Below are positions 37,240 through 50,000 of a DNA stretch of 64,000 nucleotides, one piece after another. The notes under the pieces are model-generated. The model made no database searches and was not told the DNA's origin. It saw only the letters and a program-made list of their open reading frames with translations. Every line of letters begins with the position of its first letter. The first letter of the stretch is position 1. The position numbers and the translations under genes were made by a program. The DNA is from Blumeriella jaapii (lineage: Eukaryota; Ascomycota; Leotiomycetes; Helotiales; Drepanopezizaceae). Where the stretch lies: positions 1,488,001 to 1,552,000 of the forward strand of contig VWND01000005.1 of assembly GCA_009599575.1 (NCBI GenBank), given 5' to 3'.

Positions 37240-38737
37240 ATTACGACTTAAACTGTGCTTTTAACAGCGGGGTTATCGTTCGGCTGTTTTTAAACCTTTT
37301 TAGTAGGTTTTTTTTTTTCAGAAATATAATCGCTTTGGTCGGAGTCGTCGCCGGATTCGCTGAAATTAAAATCGCTATTTAAATCAAAGTCCAAAAGATA
37401 AATTTGCTGATTTCTTTTGTAAAATCGCTTTAACCGGTTAGCGGCGAACGTTTTTTTTAATTTTGTTTTATCGAATTCCGTAAATTTATAATAGCTTTTA
37501 TTTAATTCGGCTTCGTATATTTCGTAGAATCCGAGCTATTTATAATTAAGTTTAATATCGGCCGATTTGTCGATAGCGCGCTAAACGTTGTAAACTAAAA
37601 TTAAATTTTCCTTTTTGATTAGCGTTTTTTTTAAAACTTTAATTTTATTTTAAACTTTTTTAATTGCTTTTTTATATTTTTTTTTTCTTAAAATTATTTT
37701 TTTTATATTTATATCTCGGTAGTTTAGTTGTTTAAATTTTATCGCTAGCAAATTTGCTTTCGTTTTTATTTTAACCACGTTATAAAGCTTTTATACAGGC
37801 CATTTTGTTTTTAAAAATAATCGAGCGTTTTTGCTGTATTATATAAAAAATAAAATTATTTTAATAAAAGCGTATATATATATGCGTATAACGAAAAGTA
37901 TTTCCGAAAATTTCCGCGACTAACGCTTATAGCCTTTTCGAATAGCTTTTGAAAAGCCGTCGAAAATATTTTTATAGCTTCGTTTAACGAATCTATTATT
38001 TTTCGAATTATAAGCTAAGATTTAAATACGTTAAATGCCGTATTTTTTTATAAAAGTCTCGACAACGCTTTTGTTTTCGGATTTATTATCGACGTTTAAT
38101 TTGCTAAACAAACCGTATCGATATACGACGTTTTTTTAAAAAAAGGTCGCTATAGCTTCGAAAGTAGCGTTTCGAAAAAGTCGCTTTTCAAGCTATTTAA
38201 ATAAATCGTTAATAACGAATACGAAGCATATATAACCGCGATCGGTAATTAATACGCGTATAACGTCGAAATTAACTTTTTTTCAGATTTTAAAAAACTA
38301 CATCGGATATAATAAATTTTTTTTTCGGCCAGGTTTCCGTTTTTGGCAAGAAATACAGCTTTTAACGAAGGTTTTGCAATTTTCGAAATATTCTTTTTAT
38401 TAAAAATCGTTTTTAATTCGGTGATAAATAGCTTTAGCTTTTATAAAACACTTTTTCGTAAGCTTTTTTTATAATTTAAAACTTATCGGTTTTATTATTT
38501 ATTATTAAGCGTTTTTAATATATATTATTTTTTATTTTATATAGCTTTTTATCGGCTAAAATATAATCGAAGATTTAGTTTTTAAATAATTTAAATTAAT
38601 AATTTGACACGCTAAATGATTTAAACAAAATAATTAAATAATATGCGATTAAATGAAAATTTTCGGTTTTGTAATTATCGATCAAAAGTTTATTTTCGTC
38701 GCTAATCGGTTTATTTCGATCGTTTTCGATTAAATCC

Positions 38738-38770
38738 ATTCGCGGTGCCAGCCGAAATAATAACGCGAAT
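38738..38770. repeat. 33-bp inverted-repeat module (C copy 1)
   Basis: Left arm ATTCGCGGTGCCA, loop GCCGAAA, right arm TAATAACGCGAAT. The outer 7 bp pair perfectly. Three of the remaining mismatches are RIP-type transitions and one is a transversion. It lies in the RNase H-integrase interval of element C. Confidence 0.8.
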
Positions 38771-38800
38771 GCTTTTTCGGCCCGAAAATTAATATTTTTT

Positions 38801-38833
38801 ATTCGCGGTGCCAGCCGAAATAACAACGCGAAT
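38801..38833. repeat. 33-bp inverted-repeat module (C copy 2)
   Basis: Same arms and loop as copy 1, differing only at T/C in the right arm. It starts 63 bp from copy 1. On the minus strand both copies encode LLFRLAPR. Confidence 0.8.
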
Positions 38834-40746
38834 AGTTTTGGCTTTGTGAAATTTAAGGCGCAAATAACAAAGCAGCCGATTTCGTCAGCGATTTATTCGT
38901 CGATATTTTATTCGTTTTATTCAGCGAAATCAAACGAATAAAAGCGTTTTCGTTTAAAAAAGCCGTTTGCCGTTATATTAATTATCTTTTTAATATATTT
39001 AATTTCGAAGTTTATAAATCGCATCTAAGCTATTTAATTAATAACAAGCGCTTTTAGCAGATTATTAGCTTTTTTATTTAATTAATCGATAAAAACTTTT
39101 GCGTTTGTTTTCAAAATGAAATATACGCCGTATAATTCGCTTTTTATTTTTTTTATTATTTTAAAAGCGTTTCGATATTTTCGTTTGGTAGCATCGTAGC
39201 GTGCTTTCGCGAAAGATTATAAATCGCTTTCGAATCGTAAAAATGCCGTTTTTTGTTTTTATCGATTTGTTATAATACAGCTTTTTAACCGAAAATATTA
39301 GCGTCGATAATTAAAATAATTTTTTTTGCGTTTAAATTATAATCGATCCGCATAAATAATAAAACCGATAAAAAGTCGTTTTTAAAAACTTTTATAATTT
39401 TGCTCTGTTTTTTTTCCTAAACGAAATCGACACTTTTTTTTATCGTGGCGTAAATAAATGCAGCTTTCTGAAAAAAATTCTTAATTTAATTGCGGTAGTA
39501 AATTATAATCCTAATAAAAACTTTGGCTTCGGTGATATTTTTACACTTTTTTTATTCGCAGATCTTTTTAATTTTTTTTCGTTAAAAATAGCGTTCAGCG
39601 CTATTAGTCATATAGCCGACGATATTTATTTCGGATATGCAAAATTTTGATCGAAGGCCAATAATAGCTTTAGTTTTTTCGAAACAAACTATAATTTTAT
39701 CGATATTTTAAATATGTTTTATTATATAGCGTCGAATTTTAAAAAGAATTTTTTTATTATTATAATATAATCTGAAGCTTTTTATTTCGACGTCGTTAAC
39801 GTAAAAAAAAGCAATATCAAAAATGCAAATTATAAAAACTTTGTATACGACTTTTACGAATTAAGCGACTGAATTAATAACTTTTATAAGTATTTTCGTT
39901 ATACGCAGTAAACCGATTAATATTTAAATTGCCGTTATATTTCGAAATCGTAAATTAAATATTAAATGGTCGTAGCCGAAAAACAAATTAAAAAAAAAAG
40001 CGATCGTTAATCTTGCGAATTCGTTTAAAAATTAATCGACGTTAAATAATACGTTAGCGTTTCGTATCGTTATTTTGTTTATTTCGACGATTACGATAAT
40101 AAATTTATAAATACTTTTTTTTTTTTTCGCAACGATAAACTATTTGTTTTTATATAAGCCGTGGCAGAATTCGAAGATTTTTTGCTTAATTCGTTTTTTC
40201 AGCATTTCGATTATTTTATTCTGAAAAGCTTTAAAAACTGAAAAAGTTTTTTTTTGCCAAGCTTCGTAAAACACGATTTTAATATCGATATAAAACGTAA
40301 CGTTAAAGCTGAATTGACTTATTTCGGTGAAATCGAAAGTTATAGCTTTTTTTCGGTTGCGTAAAACTTTGTATAAAATTTTTTTTTTTTTTAATAAAAG
40401 TTAGATTTCGATTATTAAATTATTAAATCGTTTTTTTGTAAATCGGCTGCCAAATAATAAGCTGGAAAATCGGCCGGTAATAAATTTTTCGAATTCGCTA
40501 ATAATTAATTAAAATAGTTTTGTTATTTTATTTTTTTTAAACCAATCGTTTATTTTTCCGAAAATATTTCTATCGGATTCGCTAAAATTTACGAATCGTA
40601 TTTTATCAGCTTTGCGCTTGTAAAAAATGCTAATATTAATATAAAAAAGTAAAATATATAAATCGGGTTTGTTTAATACGAAAACGAAATTTTCGGAATT
40701 TTTATTTCCGAATTAATAGCCAAAAATATTAATATTAATTAATTTT

Positions 40747-40779
40747 ATTCGCGGTGCTATTTCGATTAATAATGCGAAT
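40747..40779. repeat. 33-bp inverted-repeat module (C copy 3)
   Basis: Left arm ATTCGCGGTGCTA, loop TTTCGAT, right arm TAATAATGCGAAT. The loop is in the opposite sense to copies 1 and 2. It lies between the protease and reverse transcriptase regions of element C. Confidence 0.75.
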
Positions 40780-41939
40780 GCTTTTAGCCGAGTATTTTCA
40801 AGGTTTTGTTGCAACCTAGCGTTTGTTTTAAAATCAAAGCCGGCTATTCGTTTTCCGATAAAACGTCGATTAGCGAAATCTTATCGCCGGCGACGGTGAT
40901 TTGATTTTAAAAAAATCGGTTCCAATTCCAGAAAAAAGCTTTTATTTGGCCGTTTTCGGTGTATTTAAAATTGACGAAACTTTTTAAAATCCAAAGCATT
41001 TTAAAAATAATAAAATAAAAGCATTTTTTTATTATTAAAAAGTTTTTATAAATAATAATACTTTTAACATCGACTTTTATATTTCGTATAATTTTATTAA
41101 ATTTAATCGTATTTTTATTAACGATAATATAAATCATTCGCTTATCGGTGATAATCGAGATATTATTGGCTTCGGCTGTTTTTTGGTTTATGCAATTAAC
41201 TTCGGCTTTATTATCGAATAAAACGAGGGCGGTCGTATTTTTTTTAAATATTATTTTTATTTTTAATAATACTTTTATAGCCGTGTAAAAGCAGTTTTCG
41301 TCGTTTTAACTTTTGGGTTTTTATAATAAAAATTAAAAAGCTGATTTTTTCCGAAGATTTTTTTTTATCGGCTAAATTAACTACGATATTATAAATTTTT
41401 TTTTGGTTTTTTTTCAATTCGAAATCGTTTTTTTTTTCGAATAATTTTAACTTTTTCGTTTTTTTTTAATATAAAAATTTATTTATTAATAACTTTGTCG
41501 AATTTTTCTTTTATGCTAAATAAATCGCTAAATTTCAATTTAATCTTTTGTTTTATAATCTTTTTAATAGCTTCGTCGACGGCTTCGGAACTGATATATT
41601 TATCGATTTATTTCTCGCTTCGCATTAACGGTAAGCGTTTAAAAGCTGATATTTTCTAAATAATTTAAACCGGAATATCGGTGTCGATATCTTTTATATC
41701 GTCGTTAATTTCTTTTATTATAAGCGTTTTTCTGATGGTTTTATCGGTTTCTTTTCGAATTTCAAAATCTTTTTCCTTTTCGATTCTAACGTTTTTTTTT
41801 ATACCAGTTGATTTAACGAATAAAACAGAAGCATTTTGCTTTCTTATAATTCGCTGGCTTAATTATATAATTATAATATTTGCAAATACGATAATTATAT
41901 TCCTAATATATATATTTGTTTTTTATTTATATATTTAAA

Positions 41940-43362
41940 CTTTATTCATATTTAAAATAAAAAATTTCTTTTTGATTAATACGCCTTTTGGAATGTTTTC
42001 TTTTTTATTAATAAAAATCGTTTTTGCATTTTTTTTGTTTTCCAAGCAATCGTTCCATTCCGTACTTTTCACTTTTAAGCGAATAGTATTTAATCAGCTT
42101 TAATTTTCAGCTTTATTAAAAGGGTTTATTTCTGCTTTCGTCGATCCGAGGCAAATCGTTCCATATTTATTAATATAATAAATATTATTATTTATACAAA
42201 AATTAAATGCTTTGCATTCTAAGCGAATATAAGGTTTTTCGCAATAAATTTTTCTGTTGTTATAAAATTTATATTTAAAACTACGGAGTTTATTTTAATA
42301 ATTACTTTTATTATTTTAATAGCCGCGATTTTGGTTTCCGCGTTGATTTTTTTTTTTTTTTTAATAATCGTTATTATAATTAATATTTCGCTGATTCTGA
42401 TCGCTAATACGAAAAGGTTGCTACTGGACAGCTATTACTTCTACGATAGCTTAGCGAAATTGATCGCTTCGCGCATTTTAAAAAAAATAATTATTATAAA
42501 AGCCATTTTAATCGTTTTTATTATCCGAATTAACGTAAAAAAGTTTTTTCTGCTATTATATAAAATCTTCGATTTTGTTTTAAAATTTTTGAATTTTAAT
42601 ATCGGTAAATTTTAATACGAAAGTTTCGATATTTTTATTAAGCTTTTCCAAGCCAGTAAGTTTTGCAAAACAATTAAATAATATAATAACTGATTGTTTT
42701 TTGGCGATTTCGGTAATTTTTAGTGGCTGGGCATATTTTTGCATTAGAGTTTCTACGTTTTTTTTATAAATAAAAAAAGAAGATTTCTTTTAGTTTATAA
42801 TTTTAATAATACGTTCGCTTTGGTTTTGTTTAAAAACGAATTTTACAAATTTAAAATACTAATCGAAAATTTCAGAGTTTTGTTTATTAATTTTAAAATG
42901 CTTAATAGTTTTGTTGCGAATGCTGGTTGAAAAGCCAAATAAAAACAATTTTCTCTGCTTAACTTCGCTTAAAACCTTTTTATTAACGAAAACGTTAAAA
43001 ACCTTCGTATAAGTACGATAATAGGCCTTGAGTTTTTTGGCTTAGCGAATTATTATAACAAATTATTTAAAAAAAGCGATAGTATCGCGAATTTGCTAGC
43101 GATCGTGGTTTCGGAACTCCGATTTTAAAGCTTTAATTAATTTGCGCTAATTTCGAATTCTAATAGTTTTTTATTTATTTATCGATTTAATAATATTTTT
43201 GATAGTTAGATTATAATAGCGAAAGAGTTTATCGAATATTTTAGTTTTAAAAACTCCGAAATTCTTACAGGTTTTTTTATATTTCTCGATAAAATCGGTA
43301 ATATTAGCGCTATTAAATAAAAGTGCACCAGGGGAGCCAGGAAAAAGCATGCGGTTTCGCAT
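41940..43362 (-). pseudogene. Element C gag remnant
   Basis: Starts near 43362 with MRNRMLFPGSPGALLFNSAN, then ITDFIEKYKKTCKNFGV and LFRYYNLTIKNIIKSI. This is the pattern of fungal gypsy capsid proteins (P-G-x-P-x-A-P/L-x-F-x-G...F-L-x-x-Y-E). A likely zinc knuckle follows near 42200 (KPYIRLECKAFNF). Numerous stops occur at former Gln/Trp codons. Identified from the motif pattern; limits are approximate. Confidence 0.7.
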
Positions 43363-44132
43363 AAGAAAACGAAAAGCGTTGTTGTTTATAATATTAACGA
43401 AAGTATTAGTAAGATTTGAATTAAATAAACGAATGTTTTTTGAAATTGCAAATTAAAAGTTTTTAATATAAAAAAAATCGTTTTTAATAAAAAAGCTATT
43501 AAAAAAGTTTTTGTGTTTTTTAAAAAAATTAAATAAAATAAGATTGCGTCCAGATATTTAAATAACGTATTAAAAAACTTGTTTTTTGGTAAATTAACTG
43601 GATTAATATAATATTGTTATATAATCTACGGTTTCGATATTCCGTGGCTCAGGCCAATGCACGTACAGCCATTTTTTTACTATTTTTAATAAAAAGCCGC
43701 AAATTGTAATTGTTACAATTATAAAGCGTAAAATCAAAAGGTTGAGTTTTCGCTAAGCGTTTGACCAAAAGAAATTTAATTTAGAAGGGCCGAACGCAGC
43801 GATCGAAGCGTACGAACTAATATTCGATTTGTTATTTTTAAACAAAAAAGCGATTTTCGAGCTTTGAACTTCGCACGGTTCAGAATTGCCTGACCGTAAT
43901 TTTAAACGTTTCTAAGATATATTACACTTTTGTAATTTAATAATTATGCGCAAAATAAAAAACGCTATTAAAAGTCTTTTATATAATACAACTGCGAATA
44001 ATATTATATAAAAAGTTTTTTAAGCCGTAATAGCGAAATATCGAAATCGATTTTGACTGCGATTTTAAAAAATGCATCGGCGATATATAAAAACGAAACA
44101 CCGAAGTTTAAATCTTTGCGTAAATTATCAAA

Positions 44133-44399
44133 TGTAAAAATAGATAGAAAAACCAAATTAATACGGTTATATATCGGTAGATAAAATAGTTTAAGAAATC
44201 TTTAAAAAAGACTAAAAAAAGAAAAAAAAAAATAAATAAAAGTATAAATTAAATTGCGTACCTATGATACTATCTAAAAGGGTGCTTTGCTTTTATATTT
44301 GTTAAAAATAGTTAATGGCAGGGGGTTTCGGAGGGGTCCATGCCTCGATCATAGCTAAAACTACCAACTTCCATTAATACAAGGTATCACCGTTTTATA
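44133..44399 (-). repeat. LTR of element C, 5' side for the minus-strand element
   Basis: 267 bp, starts TGTAAAAATAG on the plus strand and ends TTTTATA. It retains more G and C than its partner at 33098-33364, so the two LTRs suffered unequal mutation. Confidence 0.93.
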
Positions 44400-44424
44400 T
44401 TAAAAACCGAAGAAAAGCCTTCGC

Positions 44425-44692
44425 TGTGACGATTTATTCTGTTGCCACCTCTCGTGTCACCCCAGCAACTACGTATAGCTGCAAGCTCCCTGGTCTTCTG
44501 GTGGGTCTCCCTATTAATTGTGGAAACTATTATATATATAAGGCTTTCTTTTTTTAGCAACCTTTGTTTTTTGCAATTATTGATTTTAAGTGAATATTTT
44601 TATTACAAAACCAAAGGCTCGTTTTTTATATTATGTAAACACGGCGATTAATTAACTGATTTTTTAGCTTTTCGACTGATTAAATCGTTATA
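44425..44692 (+). repeat. 5' LTR of B2 (268 bp)
   Basis: TGTGACGATTTATTCTG at the left end, TCGTTATA at the right end. A TATATATATAAGGC promoter-like string lies near 44550. Confidence 0.96.
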
Positions 44693-45339
44693 TTATTAAC
44701 AAATTTTTTTTTACGCTGGCGACGGCGTAAACTATTTTTTTTTTCGAATTTTTTACGGATTATATTAAAATGATCGACCGGTCGTGAAAAGGCTTATTTC
44801 CGCATTTCGCGAAAAATAGCATTTGTTTAACGATCCTTCCTTCAGCAGAGCTTTTCAGCTTCTGCTATTATATTTTAATTTTTTTTTTAATCAGCGAAAA
44901 AGCAGCTTTTCCCAAAAGCTTTTTTTTCTGAAAAACAATCCTTTTTCCGAGGAAAAAAAAACAAAGGAAAAGACAAAGCGCTAACCATTTCGCCTGCCAT
45001 TTTTTTGCAGCCTAGCGCTGAGAGCGTTTAGTTAAAACTTTTGTAAAATCAATTGAAAAAAGCGCAAAAGCGTAAACGACAATTTCTGGAAATTATACGA
45101 CTGCGACAGACCTTTTAATCAGAGCGTTTGGTAGAATTTATCGAACGTGTTTTTGCTAGTCGCGAATCTGTTGTTTTTTTTTTTTTTCGCAACGTTTTAT
45201 TTTAATTAATAAACGCTGCAGATTAATTTCTACGCTTTTCGCGAATTTTTTTTGGATTTTCCTATGACGGCTAAGATTTTAGCGCGCTTTTTAAACGCTA
45301 TAGTTTTTATTTATCTGCTGATTTTCGATTAGCTCGTAT

Positions 45340-46530
45340 AAAGCGCGTTTCGAATCTTAAATTTAAGCTAAATAATGGTAAAGATTATAAAGCACGTTAT
45401 TAAAAAATTAAAGTTTTCGATAATTTCGAATTTTATTACGATTATTTCGCTAGCGATCGATTTCGTAAAAATTATATATTCGATTAGACCGAAGGCGTAG
45501 TAAAGAAGTTTTTTACTCCGCGTATTTTAAACCGCTCCGATTTTATATTTTCCAAAGAATTAATAAAAAAGGTCGCCGATTTTCTGGCCGATTTTTTAAA
45601 CGTTCAAAAGGCCGAAAACGAATTTAAAATGCTTGCAATAAATACGTACGACGATTTTTAGCGATTTTATTTGCGATTTTTTATTTTCGCAGCAAACGCT
45701 TAAATACGGATTAACAAATAGCTTCGAAACGCTTTTCGCGACAAAATACTAAGGCGTTTACGAGAAAAGCTGCATTTGAAATAAGCGCGTATAACGATTT
45801 TTAAAAATTGGCTTACCGCCGTCCGACAAAAAAAATAAAGTTAATTAGCTGAACGAATTTTATACGCGAATCGCTTTTTAATCAAATTTATTATTTATTA
45901 AAATGGTAGGTTTTTAACTAAAGCGTATTACGAGTTAAATCGTACGTACGAAAATCGTTCAAATGCTTTATAAGTTTTTTTTCAGCTTTTTGCTGCTTTT
46001 TCTTTTTTTTCACGTTAAAACGCCCCTTTTGGCGTTTTTTTTTTTCGATCGGATTAACGACAACGCTCGTTTTTTATTTTATATCAGAAAGTTTAAAAAA
46101 GCCAATTTATACGATTTTTTACGGGCCGATCTTCGGTTTTATTTAAAGATTTTTTTAAATTAATAAGTGTAAACGAGGTCGAACCGGCCGAAAATTCGTT
46201 TTTTAATAATAATAATAAAAACGAAAATTTTTTTCTAAACGATTTCCAAAACGTATACGAGGAAATTGAAAGCTTTTCCGCTAGTCGGAAAAACGCTTAG
46301 GCTTAAGCAAAGCTTTTTTTTTGGGCGTATTACGCGATATGCGTTATTTTAACGTTCGAAAGCTTTTTAATAGCGATTTACTAATAATTTCCGTTATATT
46401 TATTAAAAATGGCTTTTCGTATAAAATAAAAGCGCTCGCCGATTTTGAAGCGAACGGTTATACGTTAATCGATTCGGCGCTGATTAAGTTTTTTTTTTTT
46501 TTTTTAAAACTTTTAATTTAATTTTTTCCG
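45340..46530 (+). pseudogene. B2 gag and protease remnant
   Basis: The gag-like frame (about 45340-45960) and the segment FDRINDNARFLFYIRKF correspond to B1 31400-32200. A protease follows near 46430-46490: ALADFEANGYTLID, the mutated form of an ADTGANGY retropepsin site. A 3-bp indel relative to B1 lies near 46090. Every frame contains stops. Confidence 0.75.
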
Positions 46531-46907
46531 GCTTTTTTTTTTGTAAAAGGGTATAATAAAGCTCGTGGCCATTTAATTATATATTTTACGTTTTTTAATT
46601 TTATTATTAATAACCGAATACAATCGTTTATTTTTTTTTGATTATTAATTTTGGAAATTATAATATGATTTTAAAAAAAGCTTGATTGGCCGAACATCAA
46701 GTTTTATTAAATTGTAATAAACGCAAGCTTTATTGGCCGAAATTTTATTTTTTTATAGTTTTTTACGCTCGTTATATTAAAGTTTTTTATTTGCATTTCC
46801 GAAAGATTTAATTTCGCTATTAAAACGACGCTGTAAAACGTGATAAGAATTTTGATTAATTATAGCAGATCTACGACGCTATGCGGAGCGCGAAAAGGTC
46901 GAATTTT

Positions 46908-46940
46908 ATTCGCGGTGCCAATTTCGATAGCGACGCCAGT
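46908..46940. repeat. 33-bp inverted-repeat module (B2 copy)
   Basis: Left arm ATTCGCGGTGCCA, loop ATTTCGA, right arm TAGCGACGCCAGT. It occupies the same site as the B1 copy (32938-32970), between protease and RT. A T homopolymer of about 35 follows at roughly 46995-47028. Confidence 0.6.
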
Positions 46941-46994
46941 GGGATAATACAAGAAATTATATTATTTTCTCAGGCTAACGATTTTTTTTTTTGT

Positions 46995-47027
<33 letters not shown>

Positions 47028-47039
47028 CGTCAGAACAGC

Positions 47040-50000
47040 TTTTTCGTTTTACGAAGAATAGTTACGCTAAAAACCGAAGAAAGGCTTTCGCCGCGATGGC
47101 CTTTCAGCTTAATATAATCGATAGTTCAGATAAGCAATCTTTTTTTGAATTTTCCAAACGACCAGTTCGAAAACGAATTTTTTAATTTACTGCTTATTTA
47201 ATTTTTATCTGCCAGATTATTGCATACGCTTTTAAGCTGATTTCCAAAAAAAAAGCAATTGAAATGTTTTTAATTTTTTTATACGAGATCGATAGAATAT
47301 TAAACGATTTACGTACAACACTTTTTTTAAGATTTAATTTTACAGTTTTTTCGAACGTTTTAGAATTAATGAAATATCGATTTCGATTTTTTTAATCAAC
47401 TTAGCAGAGCTAATTTCGAATGAATTTTTTTTCGAATTTTTTTTCCCGGAGTACAAAGATTTCGAACACGTGTTTTCTAAGGCCGCCAGTAACGAGCTAG
47501 CCTTTTACCGGCTCTACGACCATAAGATCGAGCTTATTATAAATGAAAAAAAGCTGAAATATACTTTTTTATATAAAATGTCGATTTTAAAGCTCGAGAT
47601 TGTTAAGATTTATTTGTAAAATAATTTTAATAAAAGTTTTATCGAATTTTTTACCGCTTTTTTCGCTGTTCTAATGTTTTTCGCTAAAAAACCCGACGGT
47701 TTATTACGTTTTTGTATCGATTATCGAGTTTTTAATAATATTATTCGTAAGGATCGTTATTTTTTTTTTTTTATCGATAAGACTTTTGCTCGTTTTTCGG
47801 AAGCACGAATTTTTACAAAGCTCGATATTCGTTAAGCTTTTTACAGAATTCGAATGGATCCCGTTAGTGAAAAACTGACGACGTTTCGTACGCGTTACGG
47901 CGCTTATAAATGCAAGATGCTATTTTTTAGCTTTATTAATAAATCCGTAATTTATTAACGTTATATAAACGACGTTTTTTTCGATTATTTAAACGATTTT
48001 TGTATTATATATTTGAATAATATTTTTATTTATTCGTTCGATTTTTTGAAATATATTATATACGTTCGCAAAGTGTTTTAAAGGCTCGCTGACGCTGGAT
48101 TATAAGCCGATATTCGGAAGTCTGAATTTAACGTTATTCGGACCCGTTATTTAAGCTTTATTATTTTTATTAAAAGTTTAAAAATAAATTCAGAAAAGGT
48201 TTTCGTAGTCGCTTATTAAAAGTTTTTTATTATTGTAAAAGATATACAAAGCTTTTTTGGTTTTTGTAATTTTTATCGACGTTTTATTCGAAACTACGGT
48301 ATAATTGCAAAGCTTTTGATTTATTTAACTAAGGCTAACGTTTTTTTTAATTTTACTTTTAAATGTCAAAAGAGTTTCGATCTTTTTATACTAGCTTTTA
48401 TTATTATATCAGTTTTATAATATTACAGGCAAAACCTTTTTTGCATATTAGAAACTGACGCTTTCGACGGCGTAGTAGCTTTTGTGTTTTCGCAATTTTA
48501 TAACGACGATTGGCTTCTAGTCGCTTATTTTAGCAAAATTATAGCTTTCGCAAAGCTGAACTACGTCGTATACGATAAAAAAATGCTCGCAATCGTAAGA
48601 TTTTTAAGCAACTTTCGTACTGAATTAGCTAATTTAATTTATTAAATTAAAATAATTATTAATTATAAGACTTTAGAGTATTTTATAATTTCTAAACTTT
48701 TGAACGTTCGACAAGCACGCTGGGCCGAGCTTTTCGCCGATTACAATTTTTTTATTACGTATAAACCAGATAAACACAATTTTTTGGCTGACGCATTAAT
48801 ACGTCGTACGAGCGAATTCGATCGCTAAAACTTTTTTAAACGCATTTAGCGCCTGCAAACTTTTTTTCGAATAAATTAAATTAATTACCGCTTTTTAATT
48901 AAAAAACTTCGATTTTCCACGGCTTTCGAAACAGCTGTTTTTATCGTTGAAATAGCTGATTTTTTTTTCGCATTTCGTATCGTTGACCAAATTTTCCACG
49001 CTAATCGCATAGCTAACAGTCTGATAGCTTTCCGAAAAAAAGCTGTACGAAACGCTACGAAAAGAAACGACGCTAATAATACTTCGTATATATTTAAACG
49101 CGATCTGCTGTTATATTACGGTCGCTTAATAATATTAAACGTCGATCATTTTCGTTTGGCTTTTATACGAAAAATGCACGATCAGATTTCTATCGTTTAT
49201 TTTAGCGCTCGCAAAACTACGCAATTGCTTTCGAATTAATATTATTAGCGAGGTATAATAGCTTTCGTAAAACAATATTATCGCAATTGCTACGCTTATC
49301 GAAAAAGTTTTGTTTTAAAAAATAAACGCTCCGGCTTTTTTTAGCCTTTTTTTGTTTTTAACCATTTTAAAAGCACGTTATAATAAACTTTTGCAGCTTT
49401 AATAAAAACAAACACGGTTACGATAACGTATTTGTAATAATAAATCGCTTTTTTAAGCAGGCTATTTCGATTTTTTGTTATAAAAATATCGACGCTCGAA
49501 GTTTTATTAAATTATATATATTTCACGTATATAAGTATTTTAGCCTTTTAAAAAGTATTATTAACGATCGTGGCCTTTAATATTAGTTTATTTTTTAATT
49601 TGAATTAAACAAAATACTCGGTACGTAATTAAAGCTTTCGACAGCCGTTTATTTTAAAACCGACGGCCAAACCGAAATTTACAATTAATATCTGCAAAAA
49701 CGCTTTCGACCTTTCGTAAACTTTTATTAAAACGATTAGAGCGAATTTCTTTTAATAATAAATTTCGCTCAAATAGTTTTTTTTTACGAAAATCTAAATG
49801 GCTTTTTATTTTTTAAAATTGTATACGATTATATTTTTTATATTAATTGAAACTGGAAGCTCGATACTTCTTTTTCTTTTAATTTTTTTATATAAGCTAA
49901 ACGCAGACGAAGCTCGTGCGTACGTTCGCCGTTATTACAACGTTTGGAATTTCGCTAAATCGCATTTTTAATAAGCTTACGACAAAATAAAAAAAAATGC

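Larger units (their letters stand above)
37240..41240 (-). pseudogene. Element C pol remnant (protease, RT, RNase H, integrase)
   Basis: On the minus strand: retropepsin near 41240-40900 (LFDNKAEVNCINQK, from a D-T/S-G-A-E-V-N active site). Reverse transcriptase follows at about 40400-39400, where FYVNDVEIKS corresponds to the F-V-D-D box, followed by KFCISEINIVGYM and YYRNWIKNF-like strings. RNase H follows. Integrase lies near 38550-37900 (NATFEAIATFF, then YGLFSKLNVDNKSENKS, KKYGI, ILAYNSKNNRFVKRSYKNI). A C-terminal domain reads AIDKSADIKLNY...FDKTKLKKTFAANRLKRF near 37580-37420. This string set matches one lineage of fungal gypsy integrases. Every domain carries stops. Limits are approximate. 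Confidence 0.85.
33098..44399 (-). mobile_element. Element C: large gypsy element on the minus strand (11302 bp) with an extra ORF
   Basis: Bounded by 267-bp LTRs (33098-33364 and 44133-44399) beginning TGTAAAA/TATAAAA and ending TTTTATA (from TTTTACA). Insertion into B1 is shown by the B2 sequence GTTACGCTAAAAACCG. B1 carries TTAA on both sides, so the target duplication is 4-5 bp and its last base is ambiguous. Orientation is minus: gag, protease, RT and integrase all read on that strand, and a purine string AAGACAGGA abuts the LTR at 33364 as a polypurine tract should. At 11.3 kb it is some 3-4 kb larger than typical gypsy elements, because of a long segment downstream of integrase. Confidence 0.92.
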
